A program made the position numbers and the translations under genes. This document shows positions 54,591 through 64,000 of a DNA stretch of 64,000 nt, piece after piece (the first letter of the stretch is position 1; every line of letters begins with the position of its first letter). Origin of the DNA: Hippasteria phrygiana (taxonomy: Eukaryota > Echinodermata > Asteroidea > Valvatida > Goniasteridae); the NCBI GenBank assembly GCA_037893225.1, contig JAZGUH010000145.1, positions 744,001 to 808,000 of the forward strand. Reading direction: 5' to 3'. Under the pieces are notes generated by a model that saw only the letters and a program-made list of their open reading frames with translations, did no database searches and was not told the origin of the DNA.

Positions 54591-54671
54591 ATCAGCTGAG
54601 CTGCCAGGGATATTAATCGCCGTCTGAAACCAGGCAACAGCATTTTTGGTGTCACGCTTCTGAAGATAACA
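54591..54671 (-). CDS. RMDN: RMDN-family protein, exon D
   Basis: An 81-bp exon between acceptor TACTTAG (at 54672) and donor GTAAGT (54589-54590) encodes CYLQKRDTKNAVAWF and QTAINIPGSSAD, in phase with the exon at 55437. It is the last TPR-like helix pair of regulator of microtubule dynamics proteins (RMDN1-3), which are helical-repeat proteins on microtubules or mitochondria-ER contacts. The family ends about 20 residues later in a charged helix; that exon was not located. Confidence 0.8.
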
Positions 54672-55436
54672 CTAAGTACAAGAATAGAGGAAATTGGTCT
54701 TCACTTCAATGAAAATATGAACTGTTAGCCTTATTGGGATAAGATGCACACAATAGGAAAAAGTACATGTAATTTGGTTTTGGTTTTTATATTATACAAA
54801 AGGTTTATATTAGAGACATTTTCAAGAGACATTTTCAAGAATTTTATGCTAGTTTTCAGATTATGAGGGGTGGTATAAAGACAATGACATATGGCAAGCC
54901 AGCCCTCAAACCAATATTACACGAGCCTGTGTATATCATTACATTCTACTCTTTCAAGATCTTTCAAATCATATTAATTTCATTTAGACCTCATCCGTAG
55001 CGGTCATCTTCAAGGTACATGTATTTCTTTGTCATGTAAGAAAAGCGCAAAAGGTTTACCCAAGCTTGTGCAAAGGTAAAGACATTAGCCTTAAAGATGG
55101 CCGCTACAAAGAAGATCTATTGTACGGGCTGTGTAGCCACATTGGGATATATTTTTATTTGGCCAAAAAATGCCGTTAGGTTTTTTGTGAATTACTATTC
55201 TTTTTATGGAAGTCGACCAATACAAGGCTAAAAGCCACTCTAGGCAAAGGGCTACAACAGAGGTGGTGGGGTTGCCAGCCCTATACCACCCTTACAGTTA
55301 TCCTCCATTCCATAGAGGAAAATCCCAATTCTCAGACCTGGAGAATTCTCAGACCATGAAATATGTCCCAATGTATGCAATCAGTTTCAGTCCAAAACAC
55401 CGTGTGCCATTAACTACTCTGCATAAAGCTTCTCAC

Positions 55437-55589
55437 CTTTCCTACATAAAGTGCATTTGTGTTGAAGAATTCTGGTTGTAACTTCTCTGCCTTCAAGAAG
55501 TTATCCAAAGCTTCATCTATCGTTCCTGACGGTGGCTCGCCATAGAGGGCAGCAGCAGCTTTCCTGAGAAGCCAACTCATTGTCGCTAC
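55437..55589 (-). CDS. RMDN: RMDN-family protein, exon C
   Basis: A 153-bp exon, acceptor TTTGCCTCAG (55590-55591 AG) and donor GTGAGA (55435-55436). It encodes VATMSWLLRKAAAALYGEPP, then SGTIDEALDNFLKAEKLQPE and FFNTNALYVGK. The E/PP-x-T-x-x-EAL-x-x-FLKAE-LQP pattern is the hallmark TPR-like segment of RMDN proteins and looks closest to the RMDN2/RMDN3 type as I recall it. Both neighbours join in phase 0. Confidence 0.85.
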
Positions 55590-56480
55590 CTGAGGCAAAC
55601 ATGACAAGAACAGACTACCAAGTTTAGCATTAAATTTCTGTAAAGGAAAAGTTTAGGGGTGGTGGTGTTATATTAAGAGTTCCTAAAAGTGTTGGGGATT
55701 TGTCCAAGTTCCCATCATACATTTCTGATGTTGTCAACCTCGGCAAACCAAGGTCTCCGCTCGGAGGCAAACTTGGTCATCCCTCGCACTACAGGACTAC
55801 AGGGGACCGTGCTTTCTCTGTTGCTGGGCCCCAAACATAGAACTCTCTCCCCATCATTATCTGGAATGTTTCATCTCTGGAAAAATTTAACCCTAACCCT
55901 CCAGAGCATGTTTGTTAGAACCCTTAAGCCCCGATCCCACTTACGCGAATTTGACGACGAATCAGCGCGACATGAAATTTGTTGTGAATCGTTGCGAAGA
56001 ACTCTCATTCGAAGAACTCTCACGACTTCCAAACTCAGTCAGCAAACTAGGCTCAGGATTCCACTCTATGGAGGTACTTCCCTCAATAATTGGCTGAATC
56101 ATATTTTGTTTAATAAAAAACCACATTTGTGATTTGTAATGTATTAATATAATTCTAATTTTGTTCTTGCTTAAAATCTTGATTCCGTAATTTATTTCTT
56201 GAGGGTTTTGTCTGTTAAGTTGTCCCTTCAGTTGTATCTTGAACTTCATAAGTGTCCAAATGCAGTTGTGGTTAGAAGTTTATATACAACGCAAAGAATG
56301 TCCCAATTCATTCCAAAATTCAAAGAAAAAAATTCAAATGGTTATACATGTACATGTACATGCACGAGGAAGGAATTTTGAAAAATGGCACGACATAGAA
56401 CAGCTGCAGGGACTATTGAAGTAACAATTTCCAATAAACATAACTTCCACTGTACATGTAGTTGTCCAAAAAATGATTGA
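55590..56480. other. RMDN intron, non-repetitive part
   Basis: No exon recognised. A CCCTAACCCT pair lies near 55888 and an ACATGT run near 56345. Confidence 0.4.
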
Positions 56481-57090
56481 ATGTATCTGCCATAGTAGTC
56501 ATAGAGGTACTATCTGCTACATCTTACCTCATATATGTATCTGCCATAGTAGTCATAGAGGTACTATCTGCTACATCTCACCTCATATATGTATCTGCCA
56601 TAGTAGTCATAGAGGTACTATCTGCTACATCTTACCTCATATATGTATCTACCATAGTAGTCATAGAGGTACTATCTGCTATATCTTACCTCATAAGTGT
56701 ATTTACCATAGTAGTCATAGAGGTACTATCTGCTACATCTACCTCATATATGTATCTACCATGGTAGTCATAGAGGTACTATCTGCTACATCTACCTCAT
56801 ATATGTATCTACCATAGTAGTCATAGAGGTACTATATGCTACATCTTACCTCATATATGTATCTACCATAGTAGTCATAGAGGTACTATCTGCTATATCT
56901 TACCTCATAAGTGTATTTACCATAGTAGTCATAGAGGTACTATCTGCTACATCTACCTCATATATGTATCTACCATGGTAGTCATAGAGGTACTATCTGC
57001 TATATCTTACCTCATAAGTGTACTTACCATAGTAGTCATAGAGGTACTATCTGCTATATCTTACCTCATATATGTATCTACCATAGTAGT
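56480..57090 (-). repeat. 54-bp minisatellite copied from the RMDN splice-donor region
   Basis: About eleven 53-54 bp units follow the end of exon B. Each carries about 30 bp of the exon's 3' end (minus strand TACTATGGTAGATACATATA then TGAG) plus the donor and 24 bp of intron. Many units retain GAG/GTAAGA; some read GAG/GTAGAT. Units differ by few substitutions. Confidence 0.9.
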
Positions 57091-57142
57091 TATACAGGTA
57101 AGGATCACTTGGTCTCAGCTCCAGTGCCTTCAACATGTGTTC
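57065..57142 (-). CDS. RMDN: RMDN-family protein, exon B
   Basis: A 78-bp exon with acceptor CTCTTAAACAG and donor GTAAGA, encoding EHMLKALELRPSDPY and LYNYYGRYIYE. This is the central TPR-like repeat of RMDN proteins (family form: EH-x-x-KAI-x-L-x-P-x-x-P...LGRW-Y). Phase 0 at both ends matches exons A and C. Its 3' end is the seed of the downstream minisatellite, so several near-identical donors compete; the first in transcription order keeps the frame. Confidence 0.88.
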
Positions 57143-57910
57143 CTGTTTAAGAGATCAAGAAAAGCAAACTGAGATGCCATGAAGTTATAAAATCCACAAT
57201 GTAGACAAGAATTGCCACCCTATTTTACAGACTGGCAGAGTTTTTCTAAAGTGGGAATCTTGGACACTTTCACAGCAAGCACCAAGATGGGCTTAACTCC
57301 ATACATTAGCTGACCACCCAAGCAAAGTCTTTTGTCCCTCTTTTGGTTATAAAAGTCACGGATATGAGAAAATCACCTTTCTCGAATCACCTTCCCAATA
57401 CAAAAAATGTGCCTGTAACTCAACTTTCTGCTGAGTTCAATGAGGTGGAAAAAAGCATTCATAAATCCTAAAATTGCTATGGTTGGAAAGATCATTAAAA
57501 AGTAGAATATCCAGTGTAATAGTGTACACAACAATCCCTTAAAAATGCTCCGTTCGTCTGAAAATGATTGACGACAAACTATATATGCATGCAATGGGGA
57601 TTCAAATAATTCAACTTTTCCAAACCAAACTTTCATCCCTGATTTTCAGATAAATGACCCATTTTCAAAATATGGTCGTGTACATTATCATAAAGTACCG
57701 AAGTCTGACGTCAGTTGGCACGACAACTGGCTCCAAACAAATGACTGTTCCTTTGTTAACAGCCAGTCACGTAAACACATTGACACACAAAAATAAAAGT
57801 ATTCCGACTCCAAATATTGCAATGACGTCATCACTTCGGTACTCCATATTCTACTTGTTAACGGTCTGGACTACCAAAGCAATTTCGGGACAAACACTTT
57901 TTGTATTCCA
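57143..57910. other. RMDN intron between exons A and B, left part
   Basis: Contains the inverted match (about 57471-57520) to 49495-49545. No exon recognised. Confidence 0.45.
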
Positions 57911-58140
57911 ATAAGCCAGTTCGGTATTTCAACTGTGCATATGTGCACAATGACATTTTATCTCGAATGACCCGAGTGACCTAACACACGCATGTGAACA
58001 GAAAAGGTACGTGTAGTAGCACAACGCGCATGTGTTAAATTCAATCAGAATGGGCGTTCGCGTAACATGGCGTAAGTGACATTACGTCAGCAATTTTATC
58101 CAGAATAAACTTTGACCTTTGAGATACCGAACTGGCTTAT
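57911..58140. mobile_element. 230-bp MITE with ATAAGCCAGTTCGGTAT ends
   Basis: ATAAGCCAGTTCGGTAT at 57911 is mirrored to 58140. Outermost TA dinucleotides would fit a Tc1/mariner-like TA duplication. It lies only 46 bp from the donor of RMDN exon A. One end of the same family occurs at 29104-29126. Confidence 0.75.
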
Positions 58141-58186
58141 GGGTGCCTCCGAGACAATTTGTCCCTTCAATGTCAGAACCCCTTAC

Positions 58187-58323
58187 CTTGAAGTCATACC
58201 CAAATTTGATCTTCTCCTGATTGGACACGTAGTCTGTTGCTAAGCCAATCAGAAGGCTGTACCACTTGTGCGCATCAGCATTATTCTCGTCAATCGAGAT
58301 GGCAGTGAATGCGTAATCTTTAC
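58187..58323 (-). CDS. RMDN: RMDN-family protein, exon A
   Basis: A 137-bp exon, acceptor GATTTCAG (AG at 58324-58325) and donor GTAAGG (58185-58186). Two bases complete a codon, then KDYAFTAISIDENNADAHKW, YSLLIGLATDYVSNQEKI and KFGYDFK. The D-x-x-N-A-x-x-HKWY motif and the following LS-x-x-x-x-Y-x-x-x-x-x-KI helix are typical of RMDN1-3. It joins exon B in phase. Upstream exons with the N-terminus lie to the right of 58.3 kb or outside the window and were not found. Confidence 0.88.
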
Positions 58324-59409
58324 CTGAAATCAACCAACATTGATATCAACCTTTAATACAACCAACACGTAAGAGATTTGAGCCTAACATTCTACACAAC
58401 CCATTATATACATGTACATATTATCATGTAGCTGTCTTTAGTTTAACCGTTGAATTATCCTTCAGGAAGATATTCAGAGGTGAAAATAGACACAAAAGTG
58501 CCTCAGACATAAACAAGCCATATTTTATTCAGACGAATACTGCAAATATTTGGAAAAGTCTGATGTACAATGTACATGTACATGTATGACCACAATTTCT
58601 CTCTCTGGATATTTACCCAAAATAAGAATGTTTACGGTAATGGCCTGAAAAAAAGATCCAGGTAGGTACATGTAGGTAGGAAAATAATTTTATTTTGTTG
58701 TTTTTGTTTTCATTTTAGTTCATGCATTTGCATGTTCTTTTGCAATGGTTGAAACTCACTAACCATGTACATGTACTAATTTCTGTTCTATTTATAATTC
58801 ATTAAAAAAATACTTAAGTTGGAAACTGGTCAAAACAGTTAAAATGATTCTAATTACAAAAAAACAAACATGACATGGCAATACATGTACATGTACAGAA
58901 GGGGGTCAAATCGCCCGCACTTCATTTTCAGTGATTCCCTCCCCCACAAAAAGAGCACAATATTGACCTCCGTAATCAGTGCTTTAACCGTAACATCCTA
59001 GGCATTCACTTGGGGTAAAGTACACTCTACTACAAAATACTACTCAATTCTCATAGGCCTGTGTAGTAAAAGTACTGCATACTACAGTTTACTCAAGTAG
59101 TATTTTGTAGTATTCGGTGAAGGTCGGGTTAATGTTTAAAATGTGAACAGGAATTTCAGCAATTTTCAATTTGAGGTGTATTTTGTTCACCTTTCATTCC
59201 ATTGTTGTGGACTTACTTGCATTTTACCCAGACTGATGATCCTCCGGGTTGCTGGGTGATTTTTTTCCACTTAGTAGGCTCATGCAAGGTGTACATGTAC
59301 CATAACATTAACAACAGAGCCAAAACTCACAATGCATGTTTAAAAACTCAAACAAAAACTAGAAAAAAAATAAAACTGTTTGCACAAAGTCATTCTGTTT
59401 TGAATAATG
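58324..59409. other. Non-coding stretch
   Basis: Presumed RMDN intron or intergenic DNA. ACATGTACATGTA runs occur near 58569 and 58881. No exon recognised. Confidence 0.45.
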
Positions 59410-59952
59410 TCAGAATGTGTTCAGTTGTTAGAAGTAAAGTGTATTGTGAACCCCTATTTGTAAATACATACATGTACATGTATGTCTAACTTGACTTTTG
59501 TTTTGATATATTATACAACAATTAAATGAAAGAAAAATCAACAGAAAAAATTCCTGTGTTCAATTGTTAGAGGTAAAGTTTGTTCCATCTTCTCCATAAT
59601 CTGTAGGATTTGTGTACTTTATACATATTTTGTATTATACATTTTTAAAGTGAACAAAGAAACTGGCAGGAGCAGGATTTGAACCTGTGACCTCCGGAAT
59701 ACCGTACTGAGCTATCTTGCCCTATGTTGGCGATCTTCCAAAAATTGTCAGTATCTTTGTTCGGGTGGGCGCTAGTCAGAAGTCATGAACTCGGAATACC
59801 GTATAGCCAAGGATCACACCCAATTTTACGATACAACCTGGGAAGCGACATTGTAGGGATCACTCAATGAGGATACGACTTTTTAATTCGTCAAACATTC
59901 CACAAGGGAAACTGACTAGGTAAATTTGAATACATTTTCAAAGTGAACAAAG

Positions 59953-60034
59953 AAACTGGCAGGAGTGGGATTCGAACCTGCGACCACCGGAATACCGTAC
60001 TGGCGCTCTACCAACTGAGCTATCTTGCCCTATG
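59953..60034 (-). repeat. tRNA-derived SINE head, minus strand
   Basis: It reads GGCAAGATAGCTCAGTTGG with an intact A box and GGTTCGAATCC B box, closing with CTCCTGCC. The acceptor stem pairs at six of seven positions, but the T stem and anticodon stem have mismatches, so it is SINE rather than tRNA. Confidence 0.65.
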
Positions 60035-60127
60035 TTGGCGGTCTCCCAAAAATTATGACTTCTGACTAGCGCCCACCCGAACAACAAACAAAGATGCTGA
60101 CAATTTTTGGGAGACCGCCAACATAGC

Positions 60128-60199
60128 GCAAGATAGCTCAGTTGGTAGAGCGCCGGTACGGTAACCCGGAGGTCGCAGGTTCGAATCCCGCTCCTTCCG
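60128..60199 (+). repeat. tRNA-derived SINE head, plus strand
   Basis: A box TAGCTCAGTTGG and B box GGTTCGAATCC are intact; the 3' end has drifted to CTCCTTCC. It faces the minus-strand head across about 90 bp. Confidence 0.65.
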
Positions 60200-60557
60200 G
60201 TTTCTTTGTTCACTTTGAAAATTTATAATACAAAATATTTATAAAGTACACAAATCCTACAGATTATGGAGAAGATGGAACAAACTTTACCTCTAACAAT
60301 TGAACACAGGAATTTTTTCTGTTGATTTTTCTTTTATTTAATGTTTGTATATATACATGTATCAAAACAAAAAGTCAAGTTAGATGTAGGGGTTTGCATT
60401 TTTTTGGCAGGAAACAATACACTTTACCTCTAACAATTGAACACAATTTGTTTGTATTCCAATTTACCTAGTCGGTTTCCCTTGTGGATTGTTTGACGTA
60501 TTATAAATTTATTATTTATTATTAAAATACCATAACCATTACAGTGTTTCAAAGTAT

Positions 60558-61299
60558 TGTAACCCAAATGATCGAGATTTACTGTGCGGCATTAGCGCGA
60601 GCACTCGCAAGTCACTATTCAATAGTTTACTATAGAGGGCGCTAGCGCATTTACTGAGTGCGGAAATCAGCGACGCGGACAGTTGGTGTTTGGATCTCGT
60701 CTGGGACAGACGTGCGAGTGTCAAGCTCAGGTAATAGGAGGCTACCGTGCGCGCTACCTCGATTCGAGCGTGGGCCTCTGTTAGCAATTACTTGAGAGGG
60801 ACCACGGTGGGATACCGAAGAGGAAACTTGGGATTAGTTTCTTGGAACTAGGGATTAGTTCTGGTCCGTGTAGGGAAAGAAGGGTTAACTTACCTTTGCG
60901 ACCCTAGGGAGGCTACAAGGGAGGATCCAAACCAGGAGGCGCTCTAATAGTGGCGTGGAGCTAGCGCTACTCGCTTCAGAGGAAACCTCGATCATTCCAA
61001 TCAATTAATTACTTGAGGGTGCTACTTTAATCCATGATTACTTGGAGGTTCAAGCAGCAATGATTGAGTAATGAATAAATAAATAAAGGAGGGTACATCA
61101 AATTTACTTGTCCCAATTATACTTCTTGTCCTGTCCGTAGTCTGTACTGTCTGTCCTCACGGAGGTTGATTGAGGGTACAGTTTGTAGCCCTGTGCATTA
61201 GGCGGTACATTTCCGTCCAACGGGCCTACCCCACCGGTCTTACGCTGGGTGACCACCGGAGGAATAATTAGTCCGGGGTAATTTGGTAATTCCGCCACA
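60558..61299 (+). repeat. Candidate 5' LTR of Gypsy 3
   Basis: It opens TGTAACCCAAATG and ends CCGCCACA just before the primer site, giving TG...CA ends and a length of about 740 bp. The second LTR is outside the window, so the left boundary is inferred. Confidence 0.5.
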
Positions 61300-61300
61300 A

Positions 61301-61318
61301 TGGTGTCAGAAGTGGGAT
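61301..61318 (+). promoter_or_regulatory. tRNA-Leu-type primer-binding site of Gypsy 3
   Basis: TGGTGTCAGAAGTGGGAT begins two bases after the LTR. It complements the 3' end of animal tRNA-Leu as I recall it, with one likely difference, and is a common primer in Gypsy elements. Confidence 0.75.
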
Positions 61319-61397
61319 AAATGCACTCGACTTCACACAAAACCCCAAACAAAATCACCTACAGACCACATTCAGAGACAAGACGTTAGCCTTAACT

Positions 61398-61625
61398 GTG
61401 GATACGGACAACGAAGAGGCGGCGGGAGCCCCAAGTCATGATAAGGTTGCTGATAAGGTACATTTGCTGCAGATGGAGATGCAAGGAAAAGAAGACGAAA
61501 TACAGCGATCATTCCAGTACAACAAAGAGCTTAAGCTAAGGCTTAAGGTCTTTGAACAGGAGGTGGAGATCGAGAGGCTACATGAGAAAATCGCTAAACT
61601 GAATACGGGAGGACCGCCTGGGAGG
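61398..61625 (+). pseudogene. Gypsy 3 Gag, N-terminal part
   Basis: ATG 61398 opens a highly charged, predicted coiled-coil segment (KVHLLQMEMQGKEDEIQRSF, LKLRLKVFEQEVEIERLHEK) ending at GGPPGR where hAT MITE copy 2 is inserted. The reading frame on the far side (from 62730) is the same because the inserted length including one duplicated 8-mer is 1104 bp, a multiple of three. The MITE introduces stops, so the protein is truncated here. Confidence 0.75.
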
Positions 61626-62721
61626 TAAGCCTGTTTGATATGACGATATTTCCCGATATTTCGATATTTTTTTCATATCGAAAATCGTATCGGCCCCTTT
61701 AAAAAAAAACGGAATATCGGGGAATTCGATATACCGAAGAATATCGCGATATATGTTTCTTTTGGCCGCATTACGTGTGGATTTGTCCAGTTTACTTTGC
61801 TCGAAATTCCAGTTATTTCCAATTATTGGACGGTAGAATAGAATATAATGTATCATGATGTACCATGGAGGAATACAAAAATACATACATGCACTAAATG
61901 TGTCTTTCTTTGACCGTTTTCTAAACCCCGACATGACATCTCCGCTCCGCGCGATTTACCTTCCGAGCGATTTACCCTCCGCGCCGTACGTAGTTGTCAA
62001 GTGCAAACAACGTCTTATTCCCAGTGTACAATGTACGTACCTGTACCTACACGCTTGCGAACTTATCTTGAGATCGAGGGGTATGGCAATTGTTTGCAAT
62101 AAGGTCAACCCCTGTAGCGCATCTGCGCGTGCGCGTTGCTTTGTTGCTAGCGTTGGTCAAGTGCAAGCAACCGCACTGAATGCCACCGTCTTTCCCCAGT
62201 GTACAAGGCACACGCAGTTTAGGTGTAGTTACGTGTAGCGAACTGCGCCGCGTCTTGAGAAAAGATTAAAACACGTGCCGCGCATCCATTGTACATTGTG
62301 TAATGTCATGTCGTCTTCACAAAATATACGACACGATCGTTTGTTGACAGCTCGCATGTGATCGTCCATGGTATTATCATCTGTGTTACTAATCAACAAT
62401 GCTGAAATAGAAACAAACGCTAGTCTTTCTGGAGTGCCATAAAGTAGCCAACTGAAGGTAAATGTCGTAAAACTCCAAATACTCAACGAGCGAAGGGAAG
62501 CTTTGTCAAACCGGCCACCCGTTCCTGCCGCTCAATCCCGGCGGGCCCGATCCCGGCGGTGGCCCCGATCTCATGATGCCGTGGTGACTTCCGTCATGTA
62601 TTTTTTTATTCCTCCGTTCTTCCGGTAATGAAAAAGTGACGTCATCACGATAATATCGAATATCGCGATATTTTTCTGCCGATATTTCGGTATCAAAATA
62701 AATGGATATCGAACAGCCTTA
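61626..62721 (-). mobile_element. 1-kb hAT-type MITE, copy 2
   Basis: Ends TAAGCCTGTTTGATAT and ATATCGAACAGCCTTA are flanked by perfect 8-bp copies CTGGGAGG at 61618-61625 and 62722-62729, the hAT target-duplication length. It is the inverse of 26260-27284. Its insertion splits a Gypsy gag. Confidence 0.92.
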
Positions 62722-62729
62722 CTGGGAGG

Positions 62730-63509
62730 CTACTCTTCGAAGATGGACAACAACAAACAAAAGACGAGGACTCAACAAAAAGTAAACTCAAGGTGGACTC
62801 TGGGTGTCAAGAGTTTCCGGACTTGTCGCTTGGAAGACCGGAAATGGGTGCCTTGGGAGGCTCTTGGACGCCTCCTACAGGAATACTGAAAAAGAATATG
62901 ACAAGGACGCCTAGGGCACAATCTACTTTATTAGTGGAGGGTACCCACAGTTCGACAGCGGATCCTTCTGTGCAACAGAAGGGAACTACGGAGGAGAGAG
63001 CTCAAAAGGAAAATGAAATAGTGGAGGACATTCGCAAGGAGGGTTGGACGACCCCGGATTGTACCAGACCGATTCAAAGGGAAGGAACCATGGAAGGACT
63101 ACATGGAGCACTTTAACCCTAACAGTCCTGAATCCTCCAATTTTAATATGATTTTCCACACACTCTAGGGAGTTAAGGTTAAAGCTTGCAAAATCGCCAA
63201 CGCGTGGAGCGACGAGAAGGCAGCTGCATTCCTTGCAGCGAGCCTCCAGGGTCCAGCGCTAAAGGTGCTTCTTAACAGTAAGGAGGATGGCAAAAGGAAG
63301 ACATATAAGGAGTTGCTTAGCCTACTGAATTCCAGGTTTGGACCTGGACAGAAGGCGGAGAACTTCTTAATGGAGTTGAGAAGTAGACGACAAGGTCCAA
63401 AGGAGAGCATACAGGAACTGGGCCAGGCTATCAGTGAATTGACGGCAATGGCATATCCCGAATTTTTAGAAGCCAGCAGAGATCGCGCGAGGCCACTTTT
63501 CTGACGCAA
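62730..63509 (+). pseudogene. Gypsy 3 Gag, central domain
   Basis: After the MITE the frame continues through PEMGALGGSWTPPTGILKK to a TAA at 63114-63116. A frame change near 63070 would be needed to keep the conserved gag segment, and about 60 bp near 63115-63175 look inserted or scrambled. Recognisable Gag helices then follow: IANAWSDEKAAAFLAASLQG, YKELLSLLNSRFGPGQKAEN, ESIQELGQAISELTAMAYPE. These match Gypsy capsid domains. At least two frame changes mark the copy as decayed. Confidence 0.75.
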
Positions 63510-63704
63510 TTGCTAGCCAGTCGATTCGTAAGGGTATCTTCAGAGCCAACCCGAAGACTTTGGAGGAAGCAATTAGGGCAGCCTTGTCTACAGCAAATTT
63601 TGAACGGATGGAGGCACAGAGGTCAGGTCTTAGTGAGTTTCAAAGAAAGACGTGCAGGATGAACGATTTGGACGAGCAGGTGCGTGATACAGTGAAAACC
63701 CTAG

Positions 63705-63911
63705 TTGACGGGCGGCTGTCACATCCCGAGGCTACAACAACAAAGAGGGAGCATGATACAAGAATTCACCATCCGAGGCCAAAGCGGCTGCCAGGGACGA
63801 GGGCACTTTGCATGGGAGTGCCCTACAAAAAGGAGCAAAGAGACCATCCCAGGACCCGAGGAGGGGCTGGTAGTGACACAGGGTCAACAAGGGATAACCA
63901 AACAAGACTAG
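63705..63911 (+). pseudogene. Gypsy 3 Gag zinc knuckle segment
   Basis: It contains GCQGRGHFAWECPTKRSK, a CCHC nucleic-acid-binding knuckle whose first Cys pair is partly degraded. It lies in a different frame from the capsid segment. Downstream sequence to the window end probably leads into protease. Confidence 0.7.
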
Positions 63912-64000
63912 GCCCACCTTTGTCTGATACAGCGAGGAGGATTTTAGCGCCACCAGTGTCAGCGAAAGATGGATTATTTGTTGAAGGAGAGGTCCGATCA

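Larger units (their letters stand above)
59410..60445. mobile_element. Large inverted-repeat composite with three tRNA-like heads, copy 2
   Basis: Outer arms of about 300 bp pair: left includes AATTCCTGTGTTCAATTGTT at about 59551-59570, right its complement near 60295-60314. Inside are two minus-strand tRNA-like heads (about 59667-59720 truncated, 59953-60034 complete) and one plus-strand head (60128-60199), with inner palindromes flanking a GTTGGCGG block. The unique centre (59740-59880) matches copy 1 at 42120-42250 in inverse orientation. Confidence 0.75.
60558..63999 (+). mobile_element. Ty3/Gypsy retrotransposon 3, 5' part
   Basis: A candidate 5' LTR, a tRNA-Leu-type primer site and a gag with zinc knuckle lie on the plus strand. 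The window ends before protease and pol. Gag is interrupted by hAT MITE copy 2 and carries frame changes further on. Confidence 0.78.

Noticed and set aside
56480..57090. CRISPR-like array
   Set aside because: Units are contiguous and near-identical with no unique spacers, and the DNA is eukaryotic.
56473..57172. ORFs repeating ICICHSSHRGTICYI
   Set aside because: Opposite-strand reading of the RMDN splice-donor minisatellite.

Overview
The window is eukaryotic, repeat-dense, intron-bearing DNA, and every gene-like segment carries GT-AG splice signals. The best guess is a marine invertebrate deuterostome (echinoderm, hemichordate or amphioxus). Reasons: a TRIM-NHL type gene, a DIRS-1-like and a Ngaro-like tyrosine-recombinase retrotransposon side by side, abundant Ty3/Gypsy copies, TTAGGG-type runs, and many short ACATGT runs. 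The species cannot be fixed from sequence alone.

Cellular genes are few. (1) A minus-strand exon of an unrecognised gene lies at 1880-2055. (2) A plus-strand short-chain dehydrogenase of the retinol dehydrogenase 11-14 type has its penultimate exon at 22183-22395 and its last exon at 42634-42721. The intron between them is about 20 kb and stuffed with transposons; the penultimate exon has a partial tandem copy and a frame-breaking 5-nt insertion. (3) An apparently complete two-exon RING/B-box/coiled-coil/NHL (TRIM-like) gene lies at 45753-48386 (+). (4) Four internal exons of an RMDN (regulator of microtubule dynamics, TPR-like) gene lie on the minus strand at 58323-54591. Two further hypothetical plus-strand exons are at 38451-38843 and 41488-41645.

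The rest is mobile DNA, often nested. 2.7-4.0 kb: a hAT-like element with a second insertion inside it. 4.9-5.5 kb: a MITE. 5.8-11.7 kb: a near-complete Gypsy element on the minus strand with 250-bp LTRs, a tRNA-Ser primer site and a PHD-like finger between RNase H and integrase. 13.9-21.9 kb: a decayed transposase-like gene (minus) split by a DIRS-1-like element with inverted terminal repeats and an internal complementary region. 22.6-26.3 kb: a 5'-truncated Gypsy element plus an inverted LTR fragment. 26.3-27.3 kb: a 1-kb hAT-type MITE, with a second copy at 61.6-62.7 kb. 27.3-28.4 and 39.0-41.5 kb: long inverted-repeat arms around a 12-bp satellite, a Ngaro-like element with an SGNH hydrolase ORF upstream of gag, and a nested Helitron-like candidate. 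42.1-42.4 and 59.4-60.4 kb: head-to-head tRNA-derived SINE composites. 60.6 kb to the window end: a third Gypsy element, cut off by the window.

The items most worth following up are the Ngaro-like element with its unusual ORF order and motif array, the PHD-bearing Gypsy, the minisatellite made from copies of an RMDN splice donor, the inverted-minisatellite-ended insertion at 39.1-40.5 kb, and the 8-bp target duplication that dates a hAT insertion into a Gypsy gag.
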